A program made the position numbers and the translations under genes. From NCBI GenBank assembly GCA_020638995.1, contig JACKHM010000001.1, positions 1,550,001-1,614,000 on the forward strand: DNA of 64,000 bases. The letters are read 5' to 3'. Below are positions 44,245 to 53,275 of the stretch, piece after piece. Within the stretch, counting starts at the first letter, position 1; each line of letters opens with the position of its first letter. The DNA comes from Planctomycetaceae bacterium (lineage in GTDB: Bacteria > Planctomycetota > Planctomycetia > Pirellulales > Pirellulaceae). The notes beneath the pieces were generated by a model. That model saw only the letters and a list, made by a program, of their open reading frames with translations. It was not told the DNA's origin and ran no database searches.

Positions 44245-47115
44245 ATGTCAACAAGTCCTCAACTCGACGTTCCCTCACCGCAGCACGTCAATGAGGCAGC
44301 TTTGATCCGAGTTCGAGGGGCGCGTGTTCACAATCTGAAGAACATCAGTCTCGATATCCCTCGAAACGAATTGGTCGTACTGACGGGACCGAGCGGTTCA
44401 GGGAAGAGCAGCTTGGCGTTTGACACGCTGTTCGCAGAAGGTCAGCGGCAGTTTGTGGAGAGCTTGTCCGTCTATGCTCGTCAGTTTCTCCACCAGATGG
44501 AACGGCCCGATGTGGACTTGATCGAAGGTCTGCAACCAACACTTTGTATCGATCAACGCCCAGGCAATAAGAACCCACGCAGCACCGTCGCGACCGTCAC
44601 GGAGATCTATGACTATCTTCGTTTGATGATGGCGCGGCTTGGAACCCCACATTGCCCCGACTGTAACCAGCCCATTCAGCAGCAGACGACGGAGCAAATC
44701 CAAGAGCGGCTACTCGAATTGCCGGAGGGGACCAAAGCGATGCTGCTGGCGCCCCTGGTACGTGGCAAACGGGGCCAGCATCTGGATGTTATTGCGCAAA
44801 TTCGCAAGGCCGGCTTGGTGCGTGCCCGAGTTGACGGAGCAGTTTTTGAACTCGACCAAGTTCCGGAACTCGACGCTCGCAAGATCCATCATATTGATGC
44901 GATCGTGGATCGTATTATCATCCGCGAAGGCATCGACGCGCGACTCGCCGAGTCGATTCAGATGGCCGTTCGGCTGGGCGACGGGCTCATGGCGGTTTGC
45001 TATCACACCGGAGCCAACGACGGCGACAACGCAACGAACGGCTGGAGAGACGACTTATTCAGCACGGTCTACGCGTGTCCAAACTGCAATGTCAGCTTCG
45101 AGGAATTGGAGCCTCGCACCTTTAGTTTCAATAGCCCTTATGGGGCTTGCCCGGAATGCGATGGTCTTGGCACTCGCGAGGAGTTTGATCCCGAGCTGCT
45201 TGTGCCGACAAACGAACCGTCATTGGCCGAGGGGGCGATTACCCCCTGGAAGGGCCTAAATGCAAGTGCAACCAAGAAACTGCAGACCTCGCTGGACAAG
45301 TTCTTCGAGGCAAACAAGGTTTCGTGGGAAACACCACTGACAGACTACTCAGATTCCGCGTTGAACCATCTATTGCACGGTCAGGCCCGACCGAAGTTCC
45401 TCGGCGCAATTCTGATGCTAGAGAAAGAATTCGCCACGACAACAAAAAAGTCGCGACTCGAACAACTTGCAACTTTCCGCGGAGAAGTCGTCTGTCGAGA
45501 GTGCAACGGCTCGAGGCTTCGCCGCGAAGCGGGCAGCGTTCGGGTCGGAGGCAAGACGATTCACGAGATCACACAACTGTCCGTGGACCGCGCAAAGGAG
45601 TTTTTCGATTCGCTGAGCTTTCGCGTTCGAGAGCGATCGATCGCAGCACCGCTCCAAAGAGAAATCTGCCATCGCCTCGACTTCTTAATGAAAGTTGGCG
45701 TGGGCTATCTCGGATTGGGCCGCTCTGCAGATACGTTGAGCGGAGGCGAGTTGCAACGCGTACGACTCGCCACAAGTATCGGTTCGGGGTTAGTCGGCGT
45801 TTGCTACGTGCTGGATGAACCCTCAATCGGTTTGCACCAGCGCGACAACCAACGCTTGATCGATGCCATCCGCGATTTACAACGACAAGGCAACACGGTA
45901 ATCGTGGTTGAACACGACGAAGCCATGATGCGGGAAGCCGATTGTTTGATCGACGTCGGGCCTGGCGCGGGCACAGGCGGTGGTCAGATCATCGCCCAGG
46001 GACCCGCAGCGCACGTGTGCGACAATGCAGCATCCGTTACTGGACGATACCTCGCAGGAGTTGACACAATCGCAATTCCCGATAGACGGCGACGGGCGGC
46101 TAAGTCTCGTTCACTGGTGTTAGAGGGGGCGGATACGAACAACTTACAGTGCGTTGATGCCTCGTTCCCGCTCGGATGTTTTGTTTGCGTGACGGGCGTG
46201 AGTGGCTCTGGAAAGAGCTCGCTCATCAACGAAACTTTGTCTCGTGCGCTCACGCGACGAATGGGTGGGCTGGCACCCAAGCCCGGGCGATTCACGAGCC
46301 TTCGGGGCGTCAGCCAAATCGACAAAGTCATCCAGATCGATCAGTCGCCAATCGGTCGCACACCGCGCAGCAACGCCGCGACTTATACCGGTTTGTTCGA
46401 CGAAATTCGCAAGGTCTTCGCCAACACTCGTGACGCAAAGCAACGCGGGTTTCGTGCCAGCCGTTTCAGCTTCAATGCGAAGACAGGTCGTTGTGAAGCG
46501 TGTGCGGGGCACGGCGTAAAAAAGATTGAGATGAGTTTTTTGCCTGACCTGTTCGTCACTTGCGACGAGTGTAATGGAGCCCGCTTCAATCGTCAGACGC
46601 TACAAGTGAAATACCGCGGCAAATCGATCGCCGACATTCTTGACATGCCTATCGGCGATGCCGCGGAGTTCTTCGAGAACTTTGCCAATATCCATCGCGT
46701 TCTTCAGTGTCTTGTCGACGTCGGACTAGCTTACCTTCCGTTGGGCCAACCATCGACAACCGTCTCGGGCGGCGAGGCACAGCGCATCAAGCTCGGCACT
46801 CAATTGGCTCGCATCGACACGGGCAAGACGCTCTACCTGCTCGACGAACCTACGACCGGACTGCACTTCGACGACATTCGTCGGCTGCTCGACGTGCTCG
46901 GTCGACTGGTAGACCGAGGCAATTCGGTGATCGTGATTGAACACAATCTCGATGTGATCAAGTGCGCCGACTGGCTGATCGATCTAGGTCCCGAAGGGGG
47001 CGAAGGTGGCGGCCGGATTATTGCTACGGGTACGCCCGAAGAAGTCGCCGCGCTCGAAACTAGTCACACCGGACGATATTTAAAACCGATTCTGAACTGT
47101 CGCGGAGAGCCCTGA
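44245..47115 (+). CDS. uvrA: Excinuclease ABC subunit A
   Basis: 956 residues, normal length. Two ABC-type ATPase halves: the first Walker A GPSGSGKSS (near 49-57), the second GVSGSGKSS. Signature LSGGE in the first half, VSGGE in the second. Two zinc modules, with CPDC and CEACAGHG motifs. Damage-recognition dimer of nucleotide excision repair. Own transcription unit. Confidence 0.98.
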   Translation: MSTSPQLDVPSPQHVNEAALIRVRGARVHNLKNISLDIPRNELVVLTGPSGSGKSSLAFDTLFAEGQRQFVESLSVYARQFLHQMERPDVDLIEGLQPTLCIDQRPGNKNPRSTVATVTEIYDYLRLMMARLGTPHCPDCNQPIQQQTTEQIQERLLELPEGTKAMLLAPLVRGKRGQHLDVIAQIRKAGLVRARVDGAVFELDQVPELDARKIHHIDAIVDRIIIREGIDARLAESIQMAVRLGDGLMAVCYHTGANDGDNATNGWRDDLFSTVYACPNCNVSFEELEPRTFSFNSPYGACPECDGLGTREEFDPELLVPTNEPSLAEGAITPWKGLNASATKKLQTSLDKFFEANKVSWETPLTDYSDSALNHLLHGQARPKFLGAILMLEKEFATTTKKSRLEQLATFRGEVVCRECNGSRLRREAGSVRVGGKTIHEITQLSVDRAKEFFDSLSFRVRERSIAAPLQREICHRLDFLMKVGVGYLGLGRSADTLSGGELQRVRLATSIGSGLVGVCYVLDEPSIGLHQRDNQRLIDAIRDLQRQGNTVIVVEHDEAMMREADCLIDVGPGAGTGGGQIIAQGPAAHVCDNAASVTGRYLAGVDTIAIPDRRRRAAKSRSLVLEGADTNNLQCVDASFPLGCFVCVTGVSGSGKSSLINETLSRALTRRMGGLAPKPGRFTSLRGVSQIDKVIQIDQSPIGRTPRSNAATYTGLFDEIRKVFANTRDAKQRGFRASRFSFNAKTGRCEACAGHGVKKIEMSFLPDLFVTCDECNGARFNRQTLQVKYRGKSIADILDMPIGDAAEFFENFANIHRVLQCLVDVGLAYLPLGQPSTTVSGGEAQRIKLGTQLARIDTGKTLYLLDEPTTGLHFDDIRRLLDVLGRLVDRGNSVIVIEHNLDVIKCADWLIDLGPEGGEGGGRIIATGTPEEVAALETSHTGRYLKPILNCRGEP

Positions 47116-47217
47116 GCTCAGCAAATCGCCAAAGCGATTCATTGAAAGTGACCAAAGGAATTGGTCTAATTCGAGCCCAGTAAGAGCCCCGCGTCCGCTA
47201 CTCAACGGATCACACTT

Positions 47218-48267
47218 ATGCGAACACTGTGTTTTACTAATACGCTGTTTTTGACTATGACTCTGCAAATCGCTTCGCATTCAGTGTCATTCGGAAAAGA
47301 GCTTACGTTGGAGAACGTCGTAGCTCCACTCGCGAACTCCTCGGATGAAAGCACAGCAAGTGAATTTTCTCTCGACCGCGCAACTCGCTTTCTCGATCAG
47401 GCGTCACTGGATTGGACCAAGAGCCGTAAATGTTTCACATGTCATACCAACTACAGTTATCTGATCGCACGGCCGACGATCTCAGCAGAGGGAATGGCCC
47501 ATCAACAGGTTCGCAGCGCTTTGGAGGAATTGGTCGAGAAGCGATGGGAAACGAATGGTCCGCGTTGGGATGCTGAGGTCGTCATGAGCGCCGCTGCACT
47601 GGCGCTTAACGACGCGGCGACATCCGGGAAGTTACATGCCACGACGCGATTGGCGCTGGACAAGATGTGGACCCTGCAACGCGAAGACGGCGGCTTCAAT
47701 TGGCTGAAGTGTGATTGGCCACCGATGGAATCGGACGACGACTACGGAATCGCCCTCGCGGCCCTCGCAGCTACATCTGCGCCTGAAAACTACAGTCAGA
47801 CCGACGCAGCTCGCACCGGCGTTCAAAAGTTGCGTGACTATCTTTTGAAGAACCCTCCCCCGACGTTGCATCACTCGGCGATGTTGATGTGGGCCGACTC
47901 TTATGGAGCCGAACTGCTGACTGCCGCGCAACGAGATGCAGCGGTCAACGAGCTGCTCAAACTGCAACTTGCCGACGGAGGCTGGTCGCTCGCTTCCCTG
48001 GGAAATTGGCAGCGTAGTGATGGGACCGAGCAAGACACAAAAGTCAGTGATGGTTACGGCACAGGGTTCGTTGTATTCGTCCTGAGGCGATCAGGGCTCG
48101 CAGCCGACGACGCGCGGCTACAGCAGGCGATCGCCTGGCTCAAACGCAATCAGCGTGAAAGCGGCCGGTGGTTCACTCGTTCGTTACATAAAGACAGCAA
48201 GCATTTCATTTCGCACGCAGGAACCGCGTTCGCGGTGATGGCCATTCAAGCCTGCGAGTTGAAGTGA
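47218..48267 (+). CDS. Secreted squalene-cyclase-like protein with CxxCH motif
   Basis: 349 residues. A signal-like N-terminus (about 1-26); CFTCH at 72-76, a c-type heme attachment pattern; then alpha/alpha-barrel repeats with the QW-like motifs QREDGGFNW and QLADGGWSL. The Asp-rich catalytic motif of true cyclases was not found, so not a triterpene cyclase. The CxxCH could hold heme in the periplasm or be incidental. Followed 33 bp later by the double DUF1080 gene. Confidence 0.82.
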   Translation: MRTLCFTNTLFLTMTLQIASHSVSFGKELTLENVVAPLANSSDESTASEFSLDRATRFLDQASLDWTKSRKCFTCHTNYSYLIARPTISAEGMAHQQVRSALEELVEKRWETNGPRWDAEVVMSAAALALNDAATSGKLHATTRLALDKMWTLQREDGGFNWLKCDWPPMESDDDYGIALAALAATSAPENYSQTDAARTGVQKLRDYLLKNPPPTLHHSAMLMWADSYGAELLTAAQRDAAVNELLKLQLADGGWSLASLGNWQRSDGTEQDTKVSDGYGTGFVVFVLRRSGLAADDARLQQAIAWLKRNQRESGRWFTRSLHKDSKHFISHAGTAFAVMAIQACELK

Positions 48268-48300
48268 ACGGACCTACAACACCAAGGATCTAATCTTCTC

Positions 48301-49461
48301 ATGCGACACGCCCATTGCTCCCTACTTCTTATCGCTTTCTTAACAACCTGGTTGCCTGCCGCTGATCCTGACGAATCGGGATTTCAACCTCTGTTTAACG
48401 GCAAAGATCTCACGGGTTGGGTTCGCACCAACACGCCTCCCGAGACATGGACATTTCAGGACGGCATGTTGATCTGTTCGGGCAAGCCCATCGGCGAATT
48501 GCGAACCCAGCGGATGTATCAAAACTTCATTATGGAACTCGAATGGCGACATATGGTTCCACGCGGCAATGCTGGTGTTTTCATTTGGGCAGACGATATT
48601 ACGTCTCGTGGTGTGCCGTTTCATCGCGGGATCGAGGTGCAGGTTTTGGAGAACGCTTACGGAAACACGAACAGCCATACCACCCACGGAGACATCTTCC
48701 CGATTCACGGCGCAACGATGACGCCGATTAACGGCCGAGGCGGCAGCCGCGCGTTTCCCACCGAAGAACGATCAAAAGCGAGCCCCGAGTGGAATCACTA
48801 CCGCATCACCTGCCAGGATGGAAAGGTATCGTTGGCCGTCAATGGCAAAGTCGTAACCCGCGGCCAGGATTGCAGTCCGCGAAAGGGATACATTTGCCTG
48901 GAATCCGAGGGCGGAATCGTCCATTACCGAAACGCCCGTATCAAAGAATTGCCGAATACGCCGATCGACGACGCTGATGTCGCAGTCGCCGATCGCGGGT
49001 ATCGCTCCATTTACACTGGGCTCGACTTGTCAGGGTGGACCCGCGAACCCGCGGAGGGCAAAGCGTGGCGAGTCAATGATTGGATCTTGTCGCATGACGT
49101 TCACGAAGGCGACGAAGAAACCACGCTCTTGACGGTCGAACAGTTTGGAGATCTCGGCTTTGTTTTCGACGCGCGAATCAAGGAGGAAGGCGCCTCTCTG
49201 AAAGTTCGTTTGCGCAATACACCACTTGCGAGTGCGCTCATCGATACGGAAGCCCCAGAGATTGCCAAACATCTTGAGCGAACAGGCAGCTGGAATCGAT
49301 TTGAAGGCACCTATAGCAACAATCTCCTGACCCTGACGGTAAATGGCAAGGAAGCGTACAAAGGCAGAAGTATCGAACGAAATGCCGAGACAGGTTCGAT
49401 CTCAATCTCCCCAAAGGGCCCTAGCGATCTCGCGAATATCTACGTTCGTAACTTGCCCTAA
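48301..49461 (+). CDS. Secreted double-DUF1080 protein
   Basis: 386 residues. A short signal peptide (1-20), then two DUF1080/PF06439 jelly-roll units: about 24-217 (FQPLFNGKDLTGWVR to VHYRNARIKELP) and about 230-386 (YRSIYTGLDLSGWTR to ANIYVRNLP). The second unit is shorter and lacks the central Gly/Asn loop. Likely in one transcript with the cyclase-like gene (33 bp) and the VOC gene (23 bp). Confidence 0.9.
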   Translation: MRHAHCSLLLIAFLTTWLPAADPDESGFQPLFNGKDLTGWVRTNTPPETWTFQDGMLICSGKPIGELRTQRMYQNFIMELEWRHMVPRGNAGVFIWADDITSRGVPFHRGIEVQVLENAYGNTNSHTTHGDIFPIHGATMTPINGRGGSRAFPTEERSKASPEWNHYRITCQDGKVSLAVNGKVVTRGQDCSPRKGYICLESEGGIVHYRNARIKELPNTPIDDADVAVADRGYRSIYTGLDLSGWTREPAEGKAWRVNDWILSHDVHEGDEETTLLTVEQFGDLGFVFDARIKEEGASLKVRLRNTPLASALIDTEAPEIAKHLERTGSWNRFEGTYSNNLLTLTVNGKEAYKGRSIERNAETGSISISPKGPSDLANIYVRNLP

Positions 49462-49484
49462 CGCCCGACTCCGAGTCCCTAATC

Positions 49485-49871
49485 ATGAAAATTGAACATG
49501 TCGCCTACAATGTCGAAGATCCACTAGCAATGGGTCGTTGGTACGTCGCGCATTTGGGCCTGAAAGTTAAACGGCGCACTGTCGATCCGCCTTACGCGCA
49601 TTTCCTTGCTGACGACAGTGGCACGATAATGATCGAAATCTACGGTAATAAATCCGCGCCATTGCCCGACTACCGCAACATGAATCCGGCCGAACTCCAT
49701 CTCGCCTTCGTTTCCAACGATGTCGAGTCGGATGTTCGTCGCTTGATCGCAGCCGGCGCAACGCAAGTCGGCGAACTCGACACTACGCCCAGCGGTGACC
49801 ACTTGGCAATGCTGCGCGATCCCTGGGGCTTCGCAATTCAACTCGTGAAACGTGGCCAGCCAATGATTTAG
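49485..49871 (+). CDS. VOC-family protein (glyoxalase/dioxygenase fold)
   Basis: 128 residues, two beta-alpha-beta-beta-beta units. Metal ligands are suggested by His6 (EHVAYNV), a central Glu (IMIEIYG), His near 69 (LHLAF) and a final acidic/aromatic strand (RDPWGFAIQLV). Substrate unknown. No signal peptide, unlike its upstream neighbours. Confidence 0.85.
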   Translation: MKIEHVAYNVEDPLAMGRWYVAHLGLKVKRRTVDPPYAHFLADDSGTIMIEIYGNKSAPLPDYRNMNPAELHLAFVSNDVESDVRRLIAAGATQVGELDTTPSGDHLAMLRDPWGFAIQLVKRGQPMI

Positions 49872-49967
49872 CGTTTGATGTCGCGCCTGACCCTACGAGT
49901 GTCATTCTTTGTGCTGCTCTTGTCGCCGTCTGGCTGTACAGCGTGCGACGATGTCGTTTTCTTATGG

Positions 49968-50363
49968 CTAACGCACAATCATCGGACTGACGACCAGCTT
50001 GGCGACACTAATCCCAACCCAGACTGCCAAGAGCCCCAGAGCGACATTTAGTGTCACGTTCGCAGCTGCGTGCCGCCACAACGAAGAATGCAGTTGGTGG
50101 TGAGTTTCGTAACCGAAGGTCGAAAAAGTCGTCAGCCCGCCGAGGAAACCAACCCCAAGTCCGTGTCTCCATTCGCTCGAAACCAGCTCGGTGGTTTCGG
50201 TCACTTCGTACAGCAATCCCAGCAGGAAACAACCTGCCACATTGACGATCAGCGTTCCTAACGGGAATCCACTGCCGAACCAATGGACGCTGCAACTGCT
50301 GACCAAATATCGCAGAATTGCGCCCGCTCCACCAAATGCGCCAATTAAGAGAACCTTCCACAT
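49968..50363 (-). CDS. crcB: Fluoride channel CrcB/Fluc
   Basis: 131 residues, four membrane helices. The family motif GFLGGLTTFSTFGYE near 75-89 and the opening GGAGAILRY are present. Exports fluoride as a dual-topology dimer. A hairpin precedes the start, but I see no fluoride riboswitch. Confidence 0.93.
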   Translation of the reverse strand: MWKVLLIGAFGGAGAILRYLVSSCSVHWFGSGFPLGTLIVNVAGCFLLGLLYEVTETTELVSSEWRHGLGVGFLGGLTTFSTFGYETHHQLHSSLWRHAAANVTLNVALGLLAVWVGISVAKLVVSPMIVR

Positions 50364-50379
50364 GGCGATACGTTATCAA

Positions 50380-50396
50380 GCGGTGGAACCCACCGC
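50380..50396 (-). other. Short hairpin in the crcB leader
   Basis: GCGGTGG / CCACCGC with a three-base loop, 17 bp upstream of the crcB ATG. It does not show the fluoride riboswitch pattern. Role unknown. Confidence 0.3.
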
Positions 50397-50591
50397 AATT
50401 GGCCCTCTAAACGCTGTAAACTAGTTAGATGTTGCAGGTTGTGGCTGACAAACTTGCTTATCGCAACTCGAAAGACGCTTGAATGTCTGGACGTCGCGTG
50501 AGACAATCGCCCTTTCGCTTTTTCACTTGCGTGGACGAAACGTGTGATTCATGTCTTACGGCAAGTAATGTTTGAACAGGAGTTCGGTTGG

Positions 50592-50879
50592 ATGAAAGTT
50601 GTGCCCTTAGGCGACAAAGTCGTTGTAAAGCGATTAGAGGCCGAAGCGACCACGGCAGGCGGAATTGTGCTTCCGGATTCGGCAAAGGAGAAGCCCCAAC
50701 AGGGCCGCGTTTTGTCGGTTGGTGACGGAAAGCTGCTGGCAGACGGGTCGCGGTCCGGACACCAGGTGTCCGAAGGAGACCGCGTCTTGTTTTCAACCTG
50801 GTCCGGCACAGAAGTCGAAGTTGATGGCGATGAATTGCTAATAATGAGTGAAGAAGACATCCTCGCAGTGCTTGACTAA
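50592..50879 (+). CDS. groES: Co-chaperonin GroES
   Basis: 95 residues, normal GroES length. Opening KVVPLGDKVVVKR, the mobile loop AEATTAGGIVLP, and the ending EVDGDELLIMSEEDILAVLD. ATG 50592 with CAGGAG upstream. No groEL follows; the next gene is a cyclase-like protein. Planctomycetes often have several chaperonin copies, so this is probably one with its partner elsewhere. Confidence 0.93.
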   Translation: MKVVPLGDKVVVKRLEAEATTAGGIVLPDSAKEKPQQGRVLSVGDGKLLADGSRSGHQVSEGDRVLFSTWSGTEVEVDGDELLIMSEEDILAVLD

Positions 50880-50936
50880 TTCGTGGCATTTCAGCCGCGG
50901 ATTTCTGCAACCCAAAGCAACGGGAGAAGAGTAGCA

Positions 50937-52061
50937 ATGCAACGCCTGATCGGGTTTTGTGTCACTGGAATCGTGCTCAGCACGATCGTAGTGTTTGAGT
51001 CTTCCCTGTTGGCGGCCGATGAATCGCCGAGCGAAGTGCGAAGTCAGCGCGAATCCATCGTCGCGAAAGCGACGAGCTTCCTCCTGTCCAAAGGCCGAGC
51101 TGGTGATGGCTCGTACAGTTCTTTTTCAGGGCCTGGCGTGACATCGTTAGCAACGACCGCGTTGTTGCGTAGCGGCGTACCGCCGACCGACCCCAGGGTG
51201 GAAGCGAGTCTTGCATACATCCTGGATCGGGTTCAGCCCGACGGCGGTATCTACCAACCAGGGTCGAATCATCGCAACTATGAGACCTGCTTGGCGGTGC
51301 TCTGCCTGACCGAAGCAAATCGGAACGGAAAGTACGACGAAATCCTGAAACGGGCGGACGGCTTCGTGAAGGGTATTCAATGGGATGCGAGCGAAGGTAA
51401 AGAAGAATCCGATTTGGAATACGGCGGTGCGGGATATGGCAGTCACAAGCGACCGGACTTGTCGAACACAAGCTTTCTGATCGACGCTCTCAAGGCAACT
51501 GGGAACGGAGCCGATAGCGAAGCGATTCAGCGTGCTCTGGTATTTGTATCGCGCTGTCAGAACCTCGAGACCGAAAACAATACCACGGCGTTCGCAGCAA
51601 AGAATCCGGACGGTGGCTTCTACTACACACCAGCGGCGGGCGGAACCAGCCAGGCGGGTACGACTGACTCAGGCGGGTTGCGGAGCTACGCCTCGATGAC
51701 TTATGCAGGATTAAAAAGCATGATCTATGCCGGTGTGGGCCCCGAGGACCCGAGGGTAAAGGCCGCCTACACCTGGATCGGTAAAAACTACGGGCTGGAT
51801 TCTAATCCGGGTATGGGGAGCTCTGGACTTTACTACTACTATCACACGTTCGCCAAGGCGCTAGATGCAATGGGTGGCGACTACGTTGAAGACGAGACAG
51901 GATCGAAACACGATTGGCGGGCCGAACTAGTTCGTGAACTCGCCAAGCGTCAGCAACCGGACGGCTCGTGGTTAAATGAAAATGATCGCTGGCTTGAAGG
52001 TGACGCGAATTTGGTCACCGGTTATGCGCTGCTTGCTCTCTCCTACTGCAAGACTGAATGA
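50937..52061 (+). CDS. Secreted squalene-cyclase/prenyltransferase-fold protein
   Basis: 374 residues: a signal peptide (1-27, ending LLAADES), then alpha/alpha-barrel repeats with QPDGGIYQP, KNPDGGFYYTP and QQPDGSWLN. These QW-type repeats mark the fold, but catalytic Asp motifs are not evident. ATG 50937 has GGGAGAAG upstream. 57 bp after groES, 9 bp before the ligase gene. Confidence 0.86.
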   Translation: MQRLIGFCVTGIVLSTIVVFESSLLAADESPSEVRSQRESIVAKATSFLLSKGRAGDGSYSSFSGPGVTSLATTALLRSGVPPTDPRVEASLAYILDRVQPDGGIYQPGSNHRNYETCLAVLCLTEANRNGKYDEILKRADGFVKGIQWDASEGKEESDLEYGGAGYGSHKRPDLSNTSFLIDALKATGNGADSEAIQRALVFVSRCQNLETENNTTAFAAKNPDGGFYYTPAAGGTSQAGTTDSGGLRSYASMTYAGLKSMIYAGVGPEDPRVKAAYTWIGKNYGLDSNPGMGSSGLYYYYHTFAKALDAMGGDYVEDETGSKHDWRAELVRELAKRQQPDGSWLNENDRWLEGDANLVTGYALLALSYCKTE

Positions 52062-52070
52062 CGCAGACGT

Positions 52071-53189
52071 ATGAGCAAGCTGACGTTTAACTCGAACGCT
52101 CGTCCCACGGTCGGAATCGAGCTGGAGCTGGGCTTGGTGGACGGCGAGACAATGCAGTTGTCGAGTTCCATCGAGGCGATTCTCGCAGAGTTACCCAAGG
52201 ATAGCGACAGCAGCTTTAAACCGGAGTTGATGCAGAGCGTCATCGAGATCAACACGGGCGTTTGTGCATCGATCAAAGAGGCTGAACTTGATCTGCGCAG
52301 CAAGCTCGCCATCATGGAAGGTATCACGGATCGCTTGGGCTTGCGGCTTTGGTGGGGTGCGACGCATCCGTTCTCTCATTGGGGCGATCAGCTGGTGACC
52401 CGTAACGCTCGTTATCAGAGTCTTGTCGATCTGCTGCAGGAGATGGCTCGTCGCCTTGTGACATTTGGACTCCATGTTCATGTCGGCGTTGATTCTGGCG
52501 ATAAGGCGGTCATGATTTGCGATCGAATCATGCAACATTTACCAACCCTGCTAGCGCTCACCTGTAGCAGTCCATTTTGGGAGAATCGTGCTACCGGTTT
52601 ACAGTCACATCGATCGAAAGTCATGGAGGGTCTGCCAACCGCCGGCTTGCCGACATTGATGCGCAACTGGAGTGAGTATGTTTGGCTGGTGAACCACATG
52701 GTTGACACCGGGTTCATCAACACGATCCGCGAGATTTGGTGGGATATTCGTCCGCATCACAATTTCGGAACAGTAGAAGTGCGTGTCTGCGACATGCCAG
52801 GAAATCTCGAGGACACGTTGGCAGTCGCAGCATTGATTCAATGTTTGGTGCAGGCGTTGTCCGACGAAATTGATGAAGGTGCCTATCAACACGATTGCCA
52901 TCCGATGATGGTGCGACAAAACAAGTGGCGAGCGGCGAGGTTTGGCACGAAGGCCGAATTGGTGAATTCTGATACCTATCAGGTACAACCGCTGAGCGAA
53001 GTGGTTCGGACGCTGACGGACTGGCTGCGTCCGACAGCCGCGTCGCTGGACTGCCTTTCATACTTAGATGGTGCGAAAAGGATTGCTGTAGGTCCCAGCT
53101 GGGCGGATCGTCAACTAGCGATCTTCGACGAGACCGGTGATCGCGCGGAAGTTGTCCGCAGGCTTACCGCAACCGCGCGAGTAACGTAG
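52071..53189 (+). CDS. ybdK: Carboxylate-amine ligase, GCS2/YbdK family
   Basis: 372 residues, glutamate-cysteine ligase type 2 fold. N-terminal GIELELGLVD (metal and ATP Glu residues), the FGLHVHVGV motif near 135, and R-(P)HHNFGTVEVRVCDMP near 230. May form gamma-glutamylcysteine or another peptide-like amide. Starts 9 bp after the cyclase-like gene, so probably in the same transcript. Confidence 0.92.
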   Translation: MSKLTFNSNARPTVGIELELGLVDGETMQLSSSIEAILAELPKDSDSSFKPELMQSVIEINTGVCASIKEAELDLRSKLAIMEGITDRLGLRLWWGATHPFSHWGDQLVTRNARYQSLVDLLQEMARRLVTFGLHVHVGVDSGDKAVMICDRIMQHLPTLLALTCSSPFWENRATGLQSHRSKVMEGLPTAGLPTLMRNWSEYVWLVNHMVDTGFINTIREIWWDIRPHHNFGTVEVRVCDMPGNLEDTLAVAALIQCLVQALSDEIDEGAYQHDCHPMMVRQNKWRAARFGTKAELVNSDTYQVQPLSEVVRTLTDWLRPTAASLDCLSYLDGAKRIAVGPSWADRQLAIFDETGDRAEVVRRLTATARVT

Positions 53190-53275
53190 CTTTGCGTTGC
53201 GTTGCTTCCTTCGTGTATAGCACGTTGGTAGACTAAGGATTCCCGGTCGATTCGCCATCTTTTCAGGAGAAACCA

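Noticed and set aside
50364..50460. Fluoride riboswitch upstream of crcB
   Set aside because: The hairpin present lacks the riboswitch core sequence and pseudoknot partners.
47218..52061. Hopanoid or sterol biosynthesis from the two cyclase-like genes
   Set aside because: Both are secreted, lack catalytic Asp motifs and have no terpenoid neighbours.
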